Positions 51,073-58,976 of a stretch of 64,000 nt of DNA are shown here, piece by piece. Position numbers and translations under genes: made by a program. The notes under the pieces were generated by a model, which made no database searches, had not been told where the DNA came from, and worked only from the letters and a program-made list of their open reading frames with translations. Source of the DNA: Castellaniella hirudinis_A. Lineage in GTDB: Bacteria > Pseudomonadota > Gammaproteobacteria > Burkholderiales > Burkholderiaceae_B. Positions within the stretch are counted from its first letter, which is position 1; every line of letters begins with the position of its first letter. The DNA lies in assembly GCF_047468865.1 (NCBI RefSeq), contig NZ_JBLGTV010000001.1, positions 558,001-622,000 on the forward strand, read 5' to 3'.

Positions 51073-51178
51073 GGTGTGAATTTCAATGAACGGATTGAAT
51101 CCATTGATGATACGACAAAGCCGGCCGGCCTGCCGTCCCGGCCACGCGGCGGGTGGGGAAGTTTTCGCCGACTCCGTC

Positions 51179-51184
51179 TATAAT
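51179..51184 (+). promoter_or_regulatory. -10 box of the riboswitch-controlled transcript
   Basis: A perfect TATAAT. Transcription would begin near 51191, just before the first conserved bases of the riboswitch. No good -35 box is seen 17 bp upstream. Confidence 0.7.
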
Positions 51185-51190
51185 GCGGCA

Positions 51191-51325
51191 CCCGTCATCG
51201 GGGAGTAGCCGCCGGGGGATGATTTCCCGCCGGGCCCTTGTCAACAGACTTGGTCGTTCGACCATGGCATGGGCAGCCGTTCATCGGCCTGGCCAGACCG
51301 CTGACTGCGTTTCCCGCCGCAAGGG
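51191..51325 (+). ncRNA. yybP-ykoY manganese riboswitch
   Basis: The leader opens with GGGGAGTAGCC, the most conserved stretch of the yybP-ykoY class, and ends its aptamer with GGCCAGACCGCTGACTG, corresponding to the conserved GGC(A/C)AGACC segment; the two loops form the Mn2+ site in known structures. The part between folds into GC-rich stems. The regulated gene is a Gdt1-type exporter, a standard partner. Exact boundaries and whether control is by termination or translation are not settled; no T-tract terminator is evident, which favours control of translation. Confidence 0.82.
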
Positions 51326-51369
51326 GCCGGCGGAAGACGTGGTCATGCTCGCCCCGCATCTCTCATCCT

Positions 51370-51939
51370 ATGAATGCATTCCTGGTCTCCGTCGGCGTCG
51401 TGGCGCTGGGCGAAATCGGCGACAAGACCCAGCTGCTGGCCATGGTGCTGGCTGCCCGTTATCATCGTCCCGGCCTGATCTGCCTGGGGATTCTGCTGGC
51501 GACGCTGGCCAATCATGCCCTGGCGGGCGCCGTCGGGGTGCTGGTGGCCGGGTTTCTGGATCCGGTGACGCTGAAATGGGTGCTGGGCGTGTCCTTCCTG
51601 CTGATGGCCGTCTGGCTGCTGGTGCCCGACAAGCTCGACGAAAACCCGCGCCCCCTGCGCAACATGGGGGTGCTGACCGCCACCATCGTGATGTTCTTCC
51701 TGGCTGAAATAGGGGACAAAACCCAGGTCGCCACCGTGGCCCTGGCCGCTCGTTTCGACGATCTTCTGGCGGTGGTGGCCGGCAGCACGATCGGCATGCT
51801 GCTGGCCAACGTGCCCGCCGTATACCTGGGGGCCAGGGCCGCCGACCGCCTGCCGGTCAAGTGGGTGCATGCGGGGGCCGCCGCCTTGTTTGCCCTGATC
51901 GGCGCGGGCTCGCTGGCCAGTGCGCTGGGCTGGCTGTAG
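51370..51939 (+). CDS. Gdt1/TMEM165 (UPF0016) family manganese exporter
   Basis: 189-residue membrane protein with six predicted helices and the duplicated signature E-x-G-D-K-T: LGEIGDKTQLLAM near residue 15 and LAEIGDKTQVATV in the second half. Family members exchange Mn2+ or Ca2+ for protons; bacterial relatives (MneA/MntX-like) export manganese. The upstream yybP-ykoY riboswitch strongly supports Mn2+ as substrate. The ATG at 51370 was chosen as it starts the first helix, although the frame is open from 51238. Confidence 0.9.
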   Translation: MNAFLVSVGVVALGEIGDKTQLLAMVLAARYHRPGLICLGILLATLANHALAGAVGVLVAGFLDPVTLKWVLGVSFLLMAVWLLVPDKLDENPRPLRNMGVLTATIVMFFLAEIGDKTQVATVALAARFDDLLAVVAGSTIGMLLANVPAVYLGARAADRLPVKWVHAGAAALFALIGAGSLASALGWL

Positions 51940-52014
51940 CCGGCCCCGGGGGCGGCGGCAAGCCCGGGCCGGCGGCCGATACCCGCCGCCGCGCCTCGGG
52001 CCGAAGCGGCCGGT

Positions 52015-53628
52015 TCAGGTGGAGGTCAGCAGGGGCAGCGCGGCCGGGCGGTTCAGGCGCGAGGCGGCATCCGCCGGGGCCGCGCCTTCGCGGGGTTCCA
52101 GTGTAAAGGTCGCCACCAGGTCGGCCAGGCGATTGGCCTGATCCAGCAAACTGGCCGCCGACGAGGCGGAGACATCCACCAAGGCGGCGTTTTCCCGGGT
52201 GACATCGTCCATTTGCGCCATGGCCGTGTTGATTTCCTCGATGCCCGTGGTTTGTTCACGGCTGGCGGCGCTGATTTCCTGCACGATATGGGTGACGCGC
52301 CCGATGCGGGTGACGATTTCCTGGGTAATGTCGCCGGCGCGCGACGCCTGCAGGTTCCCCTGGGTGGTGGCCGTCACCGAAGCGTCGATCAGGGCCTTGA
52401 TTTCTTTTGCCGCGCCGGCGGATCGCTGGGCCAGGGCGCGGACTTCGGTGGCGACGACGGCGAAGCCCTTGCCTTGTTCACCCGCCCGGGCGGCCTCGAC
52501 GGCGGCATTCAGGGCCAGGATGTTGGTTTGGAACGCAATCGAATCGATCACGTTGACGATCTCGGCCACCTGTTGGGATCGGGTGTCGATGTCGGCCATG
52601 GTCTTGACCAGCTCACCCATGATGTCGCCCCCGCTGCCCGCCGTCTGGGCGGCGGCCTCGGCCAGCGCGTTGGCCTGGTGGGCGTGATCCGCGCTTTGAT
52701 GCACGATGGCGGTGATGGTTTCCAGGGCGGCGGCGGTTTCCGCCAAGGCCCGCGTCTGCCGGCTGGTTCGCGTTGACAGATCCAGGTTGCCGTCGGAAAT
52801 CTGCGCGGAAGCCGAGGCGATGGCGTTGGAACTTTCACGAACCTCGCCCACTGCGCGGCGCAGATTGTCCGCCATCGTGTCCAGCGCGCCCAGCAGCTGG
52901 CCAATTTCGTCGTGGCCGCGGGCCTGGATATGCGCGTTCAATTGTCTGTTGGCCACCTGGGTGGCCAGGCCCAGCGCGTGGCGCAAGGGCAGGGTGACGG
53001 AGCGGATCAGGCGCCAGGCGAACAGGGGCACCAGAAGCAGCGCCAACAAGGTGGCCGAGGCCAGAATGCCCAGGCCCAATTGGTCGGATGCCGTGCTTTG
53101 GCCGAACAGTTGCTGGACGGCGTCGTTCTGCTGTTGAGACAGCCGGTCGATGTGCGCCAGGTAGTCCGCAGTGAGCGTCGGCATTTTCTGGTTGAAAAAC
53201 GCGTCCGCCTCGGCGTAGTTGCCCTTGTCCAGATCCTGGAACGCCTGCTGGCGCGCCCGCAGGTACTGGACGCGCTGCGCGCTGGCTTGATCCAGCAGCT
53301 GTCGGGCGGCGGGTTCGTCCAGCAGTGCCTGCAGTTGTTGGCCGATTTTCTGGATTTGCGCATCGGCGGCGGAAATCGAGTGTTTCAGCTGGTTCAGCGT
53401 GTCCGGGTCGGCCGCCAGGGTGGCCAGCGTCTGATTGGCGCTGATGCTGACCTGGCGCGTCATTTGCCCGATGAGATCGTTGGCCTGCAGGCTCAGGCCC
53501 AGGGCCTGCTTGTCCTGCCGGGAATCGAGGGTTCGCCAGGCGCCGATGCCGGAGAGCACCAGCAAAAGCAGCATGACAAAGCCAAAACCCAGGGTCAGCC
53601 GCGTGCTGATATTCAAATTATTCATCAT
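52015..53628 (-). CDS. Methyl-accepting chemotaxis protein with four-helix-bundle sensor
   Basis: 537-residue transmembrane receptor: helix 1 (about 11-31), periplasmic helical domain of about 155 residues rich in Gln and Ala (4HB_MCP type), helix 2 (about 188-208), HAMP, then the cytoplasmic signalling domain with the hairpin tip IAFQTNILALNAAVEAARAGEQGKGFAVVATEVR (part). No C-terminal CheR-binding pentapeptide is present. It is divergent from the 3-hydroxybenzoate monooxygenase-like gene, so it may sense aromatic acids, as do 4HB receptors such as PcaY/NahY-type proteins. Two adjacent ATG codons mark the start. Confidence 0.9.
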   Translation of the reverse strand: MMNNLNISTRLTLGFGFVMLLLLVLSGIGAWRTLDSRQDKQALGLSLQANDLIGQMTRQVSISANQTLATLAADPDTLNQLKHSISAADAQIQKIGQQLQALLDEPAARQLLDQASAQRVQYLRARQQAFQDLDKGNYAEADAFFNQKMPTLTADYLAHIDRLSQQQNDAVQQLFGQSTASDQLGLGILASATLLALLLVPLFAWRLIRSVTLPLRHALGLATQVANRQLNAHIQARGHDEIGQLLGALDTMADNLRRAVGEVRESSNAIASASAQISDGNLDLSTRTSRQTRALAETAAALETITAIVHQSADHAHQANALAEAAAQTAGSGGDIMGELVKTMADIDTRSQQVAEIVNVIDSIAFQTNILALNAAVEAARAGEQGKGFAVVATEVRALAQRSAGAAKEIKALIDASVTATTQGNLQASRAGDITQEIVTRIGRVTHIVQEISAASREQTTGIEEINTAMAQMDDVTRENAALVDVSASSAASLLDQANRLADLVATFTLEPREGAAPADAASRLNRPAALPLLTST

Positions 53629-53716
53629 TTATAAATCATCACTGGTGAGCTGAATGCACGCCTATCTTAATCCGCTTATTGGAATTCATACCAGAGAAAT
53701 ACGATATTTCAGTTAT

Positions 53717-53732
53717 GCCATATTGATATGGC
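53717..53732. promoter_or_regulatory. Palindrome in the chemoreceptor/mobA intergenic region
   Basis: GCCATAT and ATATGGC with two bases between, exact arms. Located about 90 bp from the chemoreceptor start and 334 bp from the monooxygenase start. The CCATAT...ATATGG core resembles the operator in front of ccpA, but the spacing differs. Confidence 0.4.
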
Positions 53733-53935
53733 GGACGGCGGCATGGCTTTCGGGCAAAAAGGGAGCGCAGGGGCTCGGAATTCAGGTATATGGATTTTTA
53801 TATTCATGATAATAAAAAGTCATCTTCGAATTGCGGCCATGATCGTGTTTTATTCATAAACTGTTCGCTATCCAGTCGCCGGGCCGATCAAGCTCGCGGC
53901 GGATTGAAAGAAATCAGGATATTGAATTCCAAATC

Positions 53936-53949
53936 GACACCCCGGTGTC
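53936..53949 (+). promoter_or_regulatory. Hairpin with T-rich tail in the mobA leader
   Basis: GACACC-cc-GGTGTC followed by GATTTTCTTGCTTTT. It could be an attenuator or the end of an unrecognised upstream transcript, 116 bp before the monooxygenase start. Confidence 0.35.
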
Positions 53950-54065
53950 CGATTTTCTTGCTTTTGCGTTTTGGCACAAAAAAGGAAATATCAGCTGCGG
54001 AAATTCAATAAAAACAGATCACCCATGAAATTTGCAATTATTTTCATTGATTATCAGGAGGCGAC

Positions 54066-55964
54066 ATGAAATATCATCACCATCATTATGTATCCGAGAA
54101 CCCGCGCATCCAGACGGCGGCGGGGGCCGGCGTGGATCGGCCGGCGGAATTGCCGGACTACGTGGACGTGCTCATCGTGGGCGCCGGGCCGGCGGGCATG
54201 ATCGCCGCCGCCCAGCTCTCGCAGTTTCCCAATGTGGTCAGCCGGATCATCGACCGCCGGCCGCATCGCCTGGAAATCGGCCTGGCCGACGGCATGCAAA
54301 AACGCAGCCTGGAAACCTTCAATGCCTTTGGTTTCGCCGAATCCCTGATGGCGGAAGCCTGCCACGTCACGGAAACCGCATTCTGGCGGCCAGACCCCGA
54401 CGCGCCGGCGTGCATCCGCCGGGTTTCCCGGCTGGATGAAGACCCGAACCAGATCAGCGAATACCCGCACCTGACCGTCAACCACGCCCGGGTGCTGGAT
54501 TATTTTGCGGAATTCATGGCGCATTCGCCGACGCGCATGCAGCCGGATTATGGGGTCGAGTTCCTCGGCCTGGAAATCGACGATCCCGACGGCGATTATC
54601 CCGTCGCGGTGCGCGTCAAACCGCTCCATGGGGCCGATGAGGGCCGGGAACGCATCATTCGCGCCAAATACGTGGTGGGCGCGGATGGCGCCCACAGCGG
54701 GGTGCGCAAGGCACTGGGCTGGCGCTTGCAGGGCGAATCCTCGAATCACGCCTGGGGGGTGCTGGACGTTCTGGCCGAAACGGATTTCCCGGATATTCGC
54801 GTGAAATGCGCCATTCAGTCCAAATCCGATGGGAATATCCTCCTGATTCCCCGCGAAGGCGGTTTTCTCTTTCGCCTCTACGTCGACCTGGGCGATGTGG
54901 CGGCGAACGACAACGGCGCGATCCGCAAAACCCCAGTCGAAGACACCATCGCGCGGGCGCAGAAGATTTTTCATCCCTATCGCCTGGATGTGCGGCACGT
55001 GGCCTGGCACAGCGTCTATGAGGTCGGGCACCGGGTGGCCGAACGATTCGACGACGTGCCGGAGGATCAGGCCGCCACGCGTCTGCCGCGGGTCTTTGTG
55101 ACCGGCGACGCCGCCCACACGCACAGCGCCAAAGCCGGGCAGGGCACCAATGCCTCCATGCAGGACGGGTTCAATCTGGGGTGGAAGCTGGGCCACGTGC
55201 TGGAAGGGCGCAGCCCGGCATCCTTGCTGCGGACCTACAGCACGGAGCGCCAGCAGATCGGCCGTGACCTGATCGCCCAGGATCAGCGCTGGGCCAGTCA
55301 GATGGCCAAATCGCCGGAAGAATTTTCCAGCCCGGCGGAATTCGAGCAGGCCTATCTGCAGATCACGGCATTCGCCCAGGGCTTCATGACGCAATACGCG
55401 CCGTCCATGATCACGGCGCAGACCGACGCCGACCAGGCGCTGGCGCAGGGTTTTCCCATCGGGAAGCGCTTCTGGTCGGCCCCGGTGATGCGGGTGGCCG
55501 ACGCCAACCGCCGCCAGTTGGGGCACGAGGCCACCGCCGACGGCCGCTGGCGCCTCTATGTGTTTGCCGATGCGGCCCCGGCGGGCGAGGCGTCGGCCGT
55601 CGCGGCCCTGGGCCGCTGGCTGGAAGAATCGCCGGATTCCCCCGTGCGCGGCTTTACCCCGGCCAACCTGGATGAAAACGCCTGGTTCGACATCAAGGTG
55701 ATCTATCAGCAGCGCCACACCGAAGTCGACATCGGCCAAGTGCCCCGGGCCTTCAAGCCCCTGGCCGGCCCTTACCGCCTCTCGGACTACGAGAACATCT
55801 ACGCCGCGCTGCCCGGCGAAGATATTTTCGACCTGCGCCAGATCGACCGGCAGGGGGCGCTGGTGATCGTGCGGCCCGACCAATATGTCGCCCAGGTGCT
55901 GCCGCTGACCGCCACGCCGCGACTGGCTGAATTCCTGCGCGCATTCGCCTTGCCGCAACGTTGA
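54066..55964 (+). CDS. mobA: 3-hydroxybenzoate 4-monooxygenase-like FAD monooxygenase
   Basis: 632-residue flavoprotein hydroxylase of the phenol hydroxylase group. FAD motif VLIVGAGPAGMIAAAQL with GAGPAG at 39-44, the DG motif VVGADGAHSGVRKALGW, and the second FAD motif FVTGDAAHTHSAKAGQGTN; a thioredoxin-like C-terminal domain ends DRQGALVIVRPDQYVAQVLP. Its layout and many blocks (WGVLDVLAETDFPDIR, LLIPREGGFLFR) fit Comamonas MobA, which converts 3-hydroxybenzoate to protocatechuate. An unusual HHHH follows the first three residues. CAGGAGG is the ribosome site. It is followed by a binding protein and a LysR regulator. Confidence 0.85.
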   Translation: MKYHHHHYVSENPRIQTAAGAGVDRPAELPDYVDVLIVGAGPAGMIAAAQLSQFPNVVSRIIDRRPHRLEIGLADGMQKRSLETFNAFGFAESLMAEACHVTETAFWRPDPDAPACIRRVSRLDEDPNQISEYPHLTVNHARVLDYFAEFMAHSPTRMQPDYGVEFLGLEIDDPDGDYPVAVRVKPLHGADEGRERIIRAKYVVGADGAHSGVRKALGWRLQGESSNHAWGVLDVLAETDFPDIRVKCAIQSKSDGNILLIPREGGFLFRLYVDLGDVAANDNGAIRKTPVEDTIARAQKIFHPYRLDVRHVAWHSVYEVGHRVAERFDDVPEDQAATRLPRVFVTGDAAHTHSAKAGQGTNASMQDGFNLGWKLGHVLEGRSPASLLRTYSTERQQIGRDLIAQDQRWASQMAKSPEEFSSPAEFEQAYLQITAFAQGFMTQYAPSMITAQTDADQALAQGFPIGKRFWSAPVMRVADANRRQLGHEATADGRWRLYVFADAAPAGEASAVAALGRWLEESPDSPVRGFTPANLDENAWFDIKVIYQQRHTEVDIGQVPRAFKPLAGPYRLSDYENIYAALPGEDIFDLRQIDRQGALVIVRPDQYVAQVLPLTATPRLAEFLRAFALPQR

Positions 55965-55984
55965 AAACGACTAGGAGCGAGACC

Positions 55985-57154
55985 ATGAAAACACACCACA
56001 CTTGGGGCGCACTGGCCCTGACGGCCGGGATGCTGCTGTCCGCGGCGCCGGCCCAGGCGCAAGACCTGAAGATCGGCCTGATCCTGTCGATGTCCGGCCC
56101 GTATGCCGACTATGGCAAACAGATTCAAAACGGCATCCACACCTACATGGCGCAGCATGGCGATACGGTGGCGGGGCGCAAAATCCAATTGATCGTCAAG
56201 GACGACACTGGGATTGCGCCGGCCATCGCCAAGCGGCAGGCCCAGGAATTGCTGATCAAAGACAAGGTCGACATTCTGGCGGGCTTCGACCTGACCCCGA
56301 ACGCTTTCTCGGTGGCCCCCCTGGCGACGGAATCGAAAACGCCCATGGTGGTGATGAATGCCGCCACATCATCCATCACGGAAAAATCGCCCTATATTGT
56401 CCGCATGTCGATGACCTTGCCGCAAAGCGCGTGGGCCATGGCGCAATGGGCCCGAAAGGAGAACATCCAATCCGCCTATATCCTGGTGGCGGACTACGGC
56501 CCGGGGCACGATGCGCAAGCGCAGTTCAAGAAAACGTTCACCGAGCAGGGCGGCCAGGTCGTCGGCGAAGTGCGGACGCCAGTCAGCACGGCGGATTATT
56601 CCCCGTTCTTGCAGCGCGTCAAAGACAGCGCGCCGGATGCCTTGTTCTTTTTCGTGCCCCCGGGCAGCTCCATGGTGGCGCTGGCCAAGAACTTTCGTGA
56701 ACTGGGCTTGGATAAGCAAGGCATCCAGGGGATCGGGCCGGGCGACATGACAGACGAAAACTCCCTGGCGGCGCTGGGCGATGCGGCGCTGGGCCTGGTC
56801 ACCGCGTTCCATTATTCCGATGCCCACGACTCGCCCGAGAACCAGGCGTTCGTGGCCGCCTACGAGCAGGGCTTTCCGGGCGAGCGTCCGAACTTCATGT
56901 CGGTGGGCGGGTACGACGGCATGCAGTTGATCTACAAGGCGCTGGAAGCCACCCGGGGGGACGCCTCTGCGGAAGCCTTTATTGCGGCCGCCCGGGGCTT
57001 GCAATGGGAAAGTCCCCGAGGCCCGGTCAGTATCGACCCCGAAACGCGCGATATCGTGCAAAATGAGTACATTCGCAAGCTGGAGCGCGTGGACGGGAAA
57101 CTGCAAAATATGGAATTCGATACCTTCGCCGCGGTCAAGGATCCGGGCAAATGA
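55985..57154 (+). CDS. Liv-type ABC substrate-binding protein, probably for an aromatic acid
   Basis: 389-residue periplasmic protein. Signal peptide ends AQAQ near residue 26; mature start LKIGLILSMSGPYADYGKQI, then LLIKDKVDILAGFDLTPNA, SYIVRMS-like YIVRMSMTLPQSAWAMAQWA and ALFFFVPPGSSMVALAKNF. It is only distantly related to the two LivK paralogues in this window. It lies 20 bp behind the mobA-like gene with AGGAG as ribosome site and no permeases, so it may deliver hydroxybenzoates to a transporter encoded elsewhere or serve as a ligand receptor. Confidence 0.85.
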   Translation: MKTHHTWGALALTAGMLLSAAPAQAQDLKIGLILSMSGPYADYGKQIQNGIHTYMAQHGDTVAGRKIQLIVKDDTGIAPAIAKRQAQELLIKDKVDILAGFDLTPNAFSVAPLATESKTPMVVMNAATSSITEKSPYIVRMSMTLPQSAWAMAQWARKENIQSAYILVADYGPGHDAQAQFKKTFTEQGGQVVGEVRTPVSTADYSPFLQRVKDSAPDALFFFVPPGSSMVALAKNFRELGLDKQGIQGIGPGDMTDENSLAALGDAALGLVTAFHYSDAHDSPENQAFVAAYEQGFPGERPNFMSVGGYDGMQLIYKALEATRGDASAEAFIAAARGLQWESPRGPVSIDPETRDIVQNEYIRKLERVDGKLQNMEFDTFAAVKDPGK

Positions 57155-57190
57155 GGCCGGCCAGCCCATGAACCGGAACCCACGCCGGAC

Positions 57191-58111
57191 ATGAACAGCA
57201 ACTGGACCAACCGTATCCGGTTGCGCAATCTCCGGTTCCTGCTCAACCTGGCCCAGACGCACAACCTCAGCCATTCGGCGGCGCAGCTGCACACGACGCA
57301 GCCGGCGCTGTCGAAATGGCTCAAAGAACTGGAACAGGACATCGGGCTGACGCTGTTTGCGCGGCACGCCCGCGGCTTGACGCCCACGGTGCACGGGCGT
57401 GTGCTCATCGGCCACGCCCGCCGCATCGAAGCCCAGCTGGAACGCGCCGCCGCCGACATGCAAATCCTGAGCGAGGGCGGGGCGGGGCACGTCGTCATCG
57501 GGGCATCGGGCGGGGCGGCCACCGAAGTCGGCCCCCTGGCCGTGCTGGAAATGGCCGCCCGCATGCCCGAACTGCGCATCGACCTGATCGAAGGCACCAT
57601 GGATCTCCTGATGGAAAAGCTGGCCCAGGGCGACCTGGACATTGCCCTGGGCAGGACGGTCGACGCCTCGGATCACCTGCCTGCCTTCTGCACCGAAATC
57701 CTGTACAGCGAAACCGTCGACCTGGTCACGCGCCGTGGCCATCCGCTGTTGCAGCAAGCGGAAATCCGCTGGGACGATATCTGCACGTACCAATGGATCG
57801 TCTGGCCCGCCGGGGCACCCACACGCAAGGCCCTGGAAGACGCGCTGCAGGCGGCGGGCCGCAGCCTGCCTTGCAACTACATCGAATCCAACTCCGTCAT
57901 CGCCAATGTCACGCTGCTGAACAACAGCAATGTCATCGGCACGGCGTCGCATCGATCCGCCAAAATCCTGTCGCGCATGGACATGCTGCGCATCTTGCCA
58001 TTGGCGCTGCACGGCTCGGGGTCGGTGTCCATGTACTGGCGCAAGAACGAACTGCTGCCAGATTCCGTGGCGCAAGCCCTGGATTGCATCCGGGTGGCCG
58101 CGAAATCCTGA
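57191..58111 (+). CDS. LysR-type regulator, likely of the mobA-like operon
   Basis: 306 residues. N-terminal winged HTH RLRNLRFLLNLAQTHNLSHSAA (part), QLHTTQPALSKWLKELEQDI, and a C-terminal effector domain resembling the GbpR/PcaQ branch of LysR regulators. It is the third gene of the mobA-binding protein-regulator set, 36 bp after the binding protein gene. The known regulator of Comamonas mobA is a MarR protein, so control here would differ. Inducer unknown. Confidence 0.85.
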   Translation: MNSNWTNRIRLRNLRFLLNLAQTHNLSHSAAQLHTTQPALSKWLKELEQDIGLTLFARHARGLTPTVHGRVLIGHARRIEAQLERAAADMQILSEGGAGHVVIGASGGAATEVGPLAVLEMAARMPELRIDLIEGTMDLLMEKLAQGDLDIALGRTVDASDHLPAFCTEILYSETVDLVTRRGHPLLQQAEIRWDDICTYQWIVWPAGAPTRKALEDALQAAGRSLPCNYIESNSVIANVTLLNNSNVIGTASHRSAKILSRMDMLRILPLALHGSGSVSMYWRKNELLPDSVAQALDCIRVAAKS

Positions 58112-58515
58112 CCGCGCTTGCCGTTTGCCAAGCGTCCGACCAGGGGATCAGGTGGAAGACATGCGCACCCTGAGCCCGCTGGCCGCCGCGCCGCTTGGAA
58201 TGGTTTGGTGGGTTTTCTTTAACTTTACATAATACATATTATACGAATAATTTGAACGAATCTGATTCATCGCGCTGCGGTGCGATGCGCGACGCGATTC
58301 GGCTTGCTTCCGGTGCGCCCGCCGCGTTGGGTGAGGCCCTGCACCAGGACACTGCGCTTGATCGAGTCACAAGCAATCACTATGATTTGAAAAGCATCAA
58401 ACGACATCGGCTCGGCCGGGTTCGGTGACCTCCTGGTGCGGAGCAATCCGCCGCACCGTGCGTGACCGCAGCGTGGCCGGTTCCGGCAAGATCAAGTTTC
58501 GATAGAAGGCGCAAC
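58112..58515. other. Promoter region before the antitoxin gene
   Basis: 404 bp without a recognisable gene. Its centre is AT-rich and includes the palindrome ATAATA-ca-TATTAT (58229-58242), which looks like an operator for an autoregulated ribbon-helix-helix antitoxin or a promoter core. The remainder shows no feature. Confidence 0.45.
58229..58242. promoter_or_regulatory. AT-rich palindrome, possible operator or -10 region
   Basis: ATAATA and TATTAT around two bases, exact arms, 274 bp before the antitoxin start. Distance is large for an autoregulated toxin-antitoxin promoter, so its role is uncertain. Confidence 0.35.
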
Positions 58516-58782
58516 ATGACTGCAGCAACCAAAGTGCTGACCGCACACGTGCCGCTTCCGCTGGCCGACAAGGTAGATCAGATGGCTTCACGACTTGAGC
58601 GTTCGCGCAGCTGGATCATGAAGCAGGCGCTTTCCGCCTGGATCGCCCAGGAAGATGAGCGCGACAGACTGACCCAAGAAGCGCTGGCTGACGTAGACGC
58701 CGGCTGCGTCATCAATCACCAGGCCGTGCAAGCGTGGGCGGAGAGCCTTGGCACTGGCCAGCCGCTACCCGTGCCGCGTTGA
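58516..58782 (+). CDS. Ribbon-helix-helix antitoxin, ParD/CopG type
   Basis: 88-residue protein with the RHH pattern LTAHVPLPLADKVDQMASRL followed by ERSRSWIMKQALSAWIAQED (basic helix 2). Proteins of this type repress their own operon and neutralise ParE/RelE toxins. Its stop codon overlaps the toxin start. The antitoxin is intact although the toxin is broken. Confidence 0.85.
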   Translation: MTAATKVLTAHVPLPLADKVDQMASRLERSRSWIMKQALSAWIAQEDERDRLTQEALADVDAGCVINHQAVQAWAESLGTGQPLPVPR

Positions 58783-58934
58783 TGACGCTGAAGTGGACCA
58801 GCAAGGCGCTTTCCGATTTGGCGCGCCTGTATGAATTCCTGGCTTCGGTGAACGAACCCGCCGCCGCGCGAGCAGTACAGGCGCTGGCCAAGGCCCCGGC
58901 CATGCTGCTGACCAACCCACGTATCGGCGAGTAA
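58782..58934 (+). pseudogene. Truncated ParE/RelE-type toxin
   Basis: The 50-codon frame MTLKWTSKALSDLARLYEFL through ALAKAPAMLLTNPRIGE is the first half of a ParE toxin (normally about 95-100 residues). It ends in TAA directly after the conserved IGE, where intact relatives continue with the strands carrying the active surface. The following 40 bp do not encode the missing part in any frame, so the 3' half was deleted or replaced. The start overlaps the antitoxin stop (TGATG). Confidence 0.75.
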
Positions 58935-58976
58935 GATACTGTACTTTTCCAGCGATACCGACCAACATCCACCCTT

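Larger units (their letters stand above)
53629..54065. other. AT-rich divergent control region
   Basis: 437 bp between the chemoreceptor and mobA-like genes, clearly AT-richer than the rest of the window. It contains the palindromes GCCATAT-tg-ATATGGC (53717-53732) and GACACC-cc-GGTGTC (53936-53949, followed by a T-rich stretch). An open frame of 73 codons (53790-54011) has no family resemblance. It probably holds both promoters and LysR-type operators. Confidence 0.5.

Noticed and set aside
51238..51369. 44-codon upstream extension of the Mn exporter
   Set aside because: It lies within the riboswitch and leader and does not resemble the family; the first helix begins at 51370.
53790..54011. 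73-codon frame in the chemoreceptor/mobA intergenic region
   Set aside because: No family resemblance, no clear ribosome site, composition of intergenic DNA; it runs through a hairpin.
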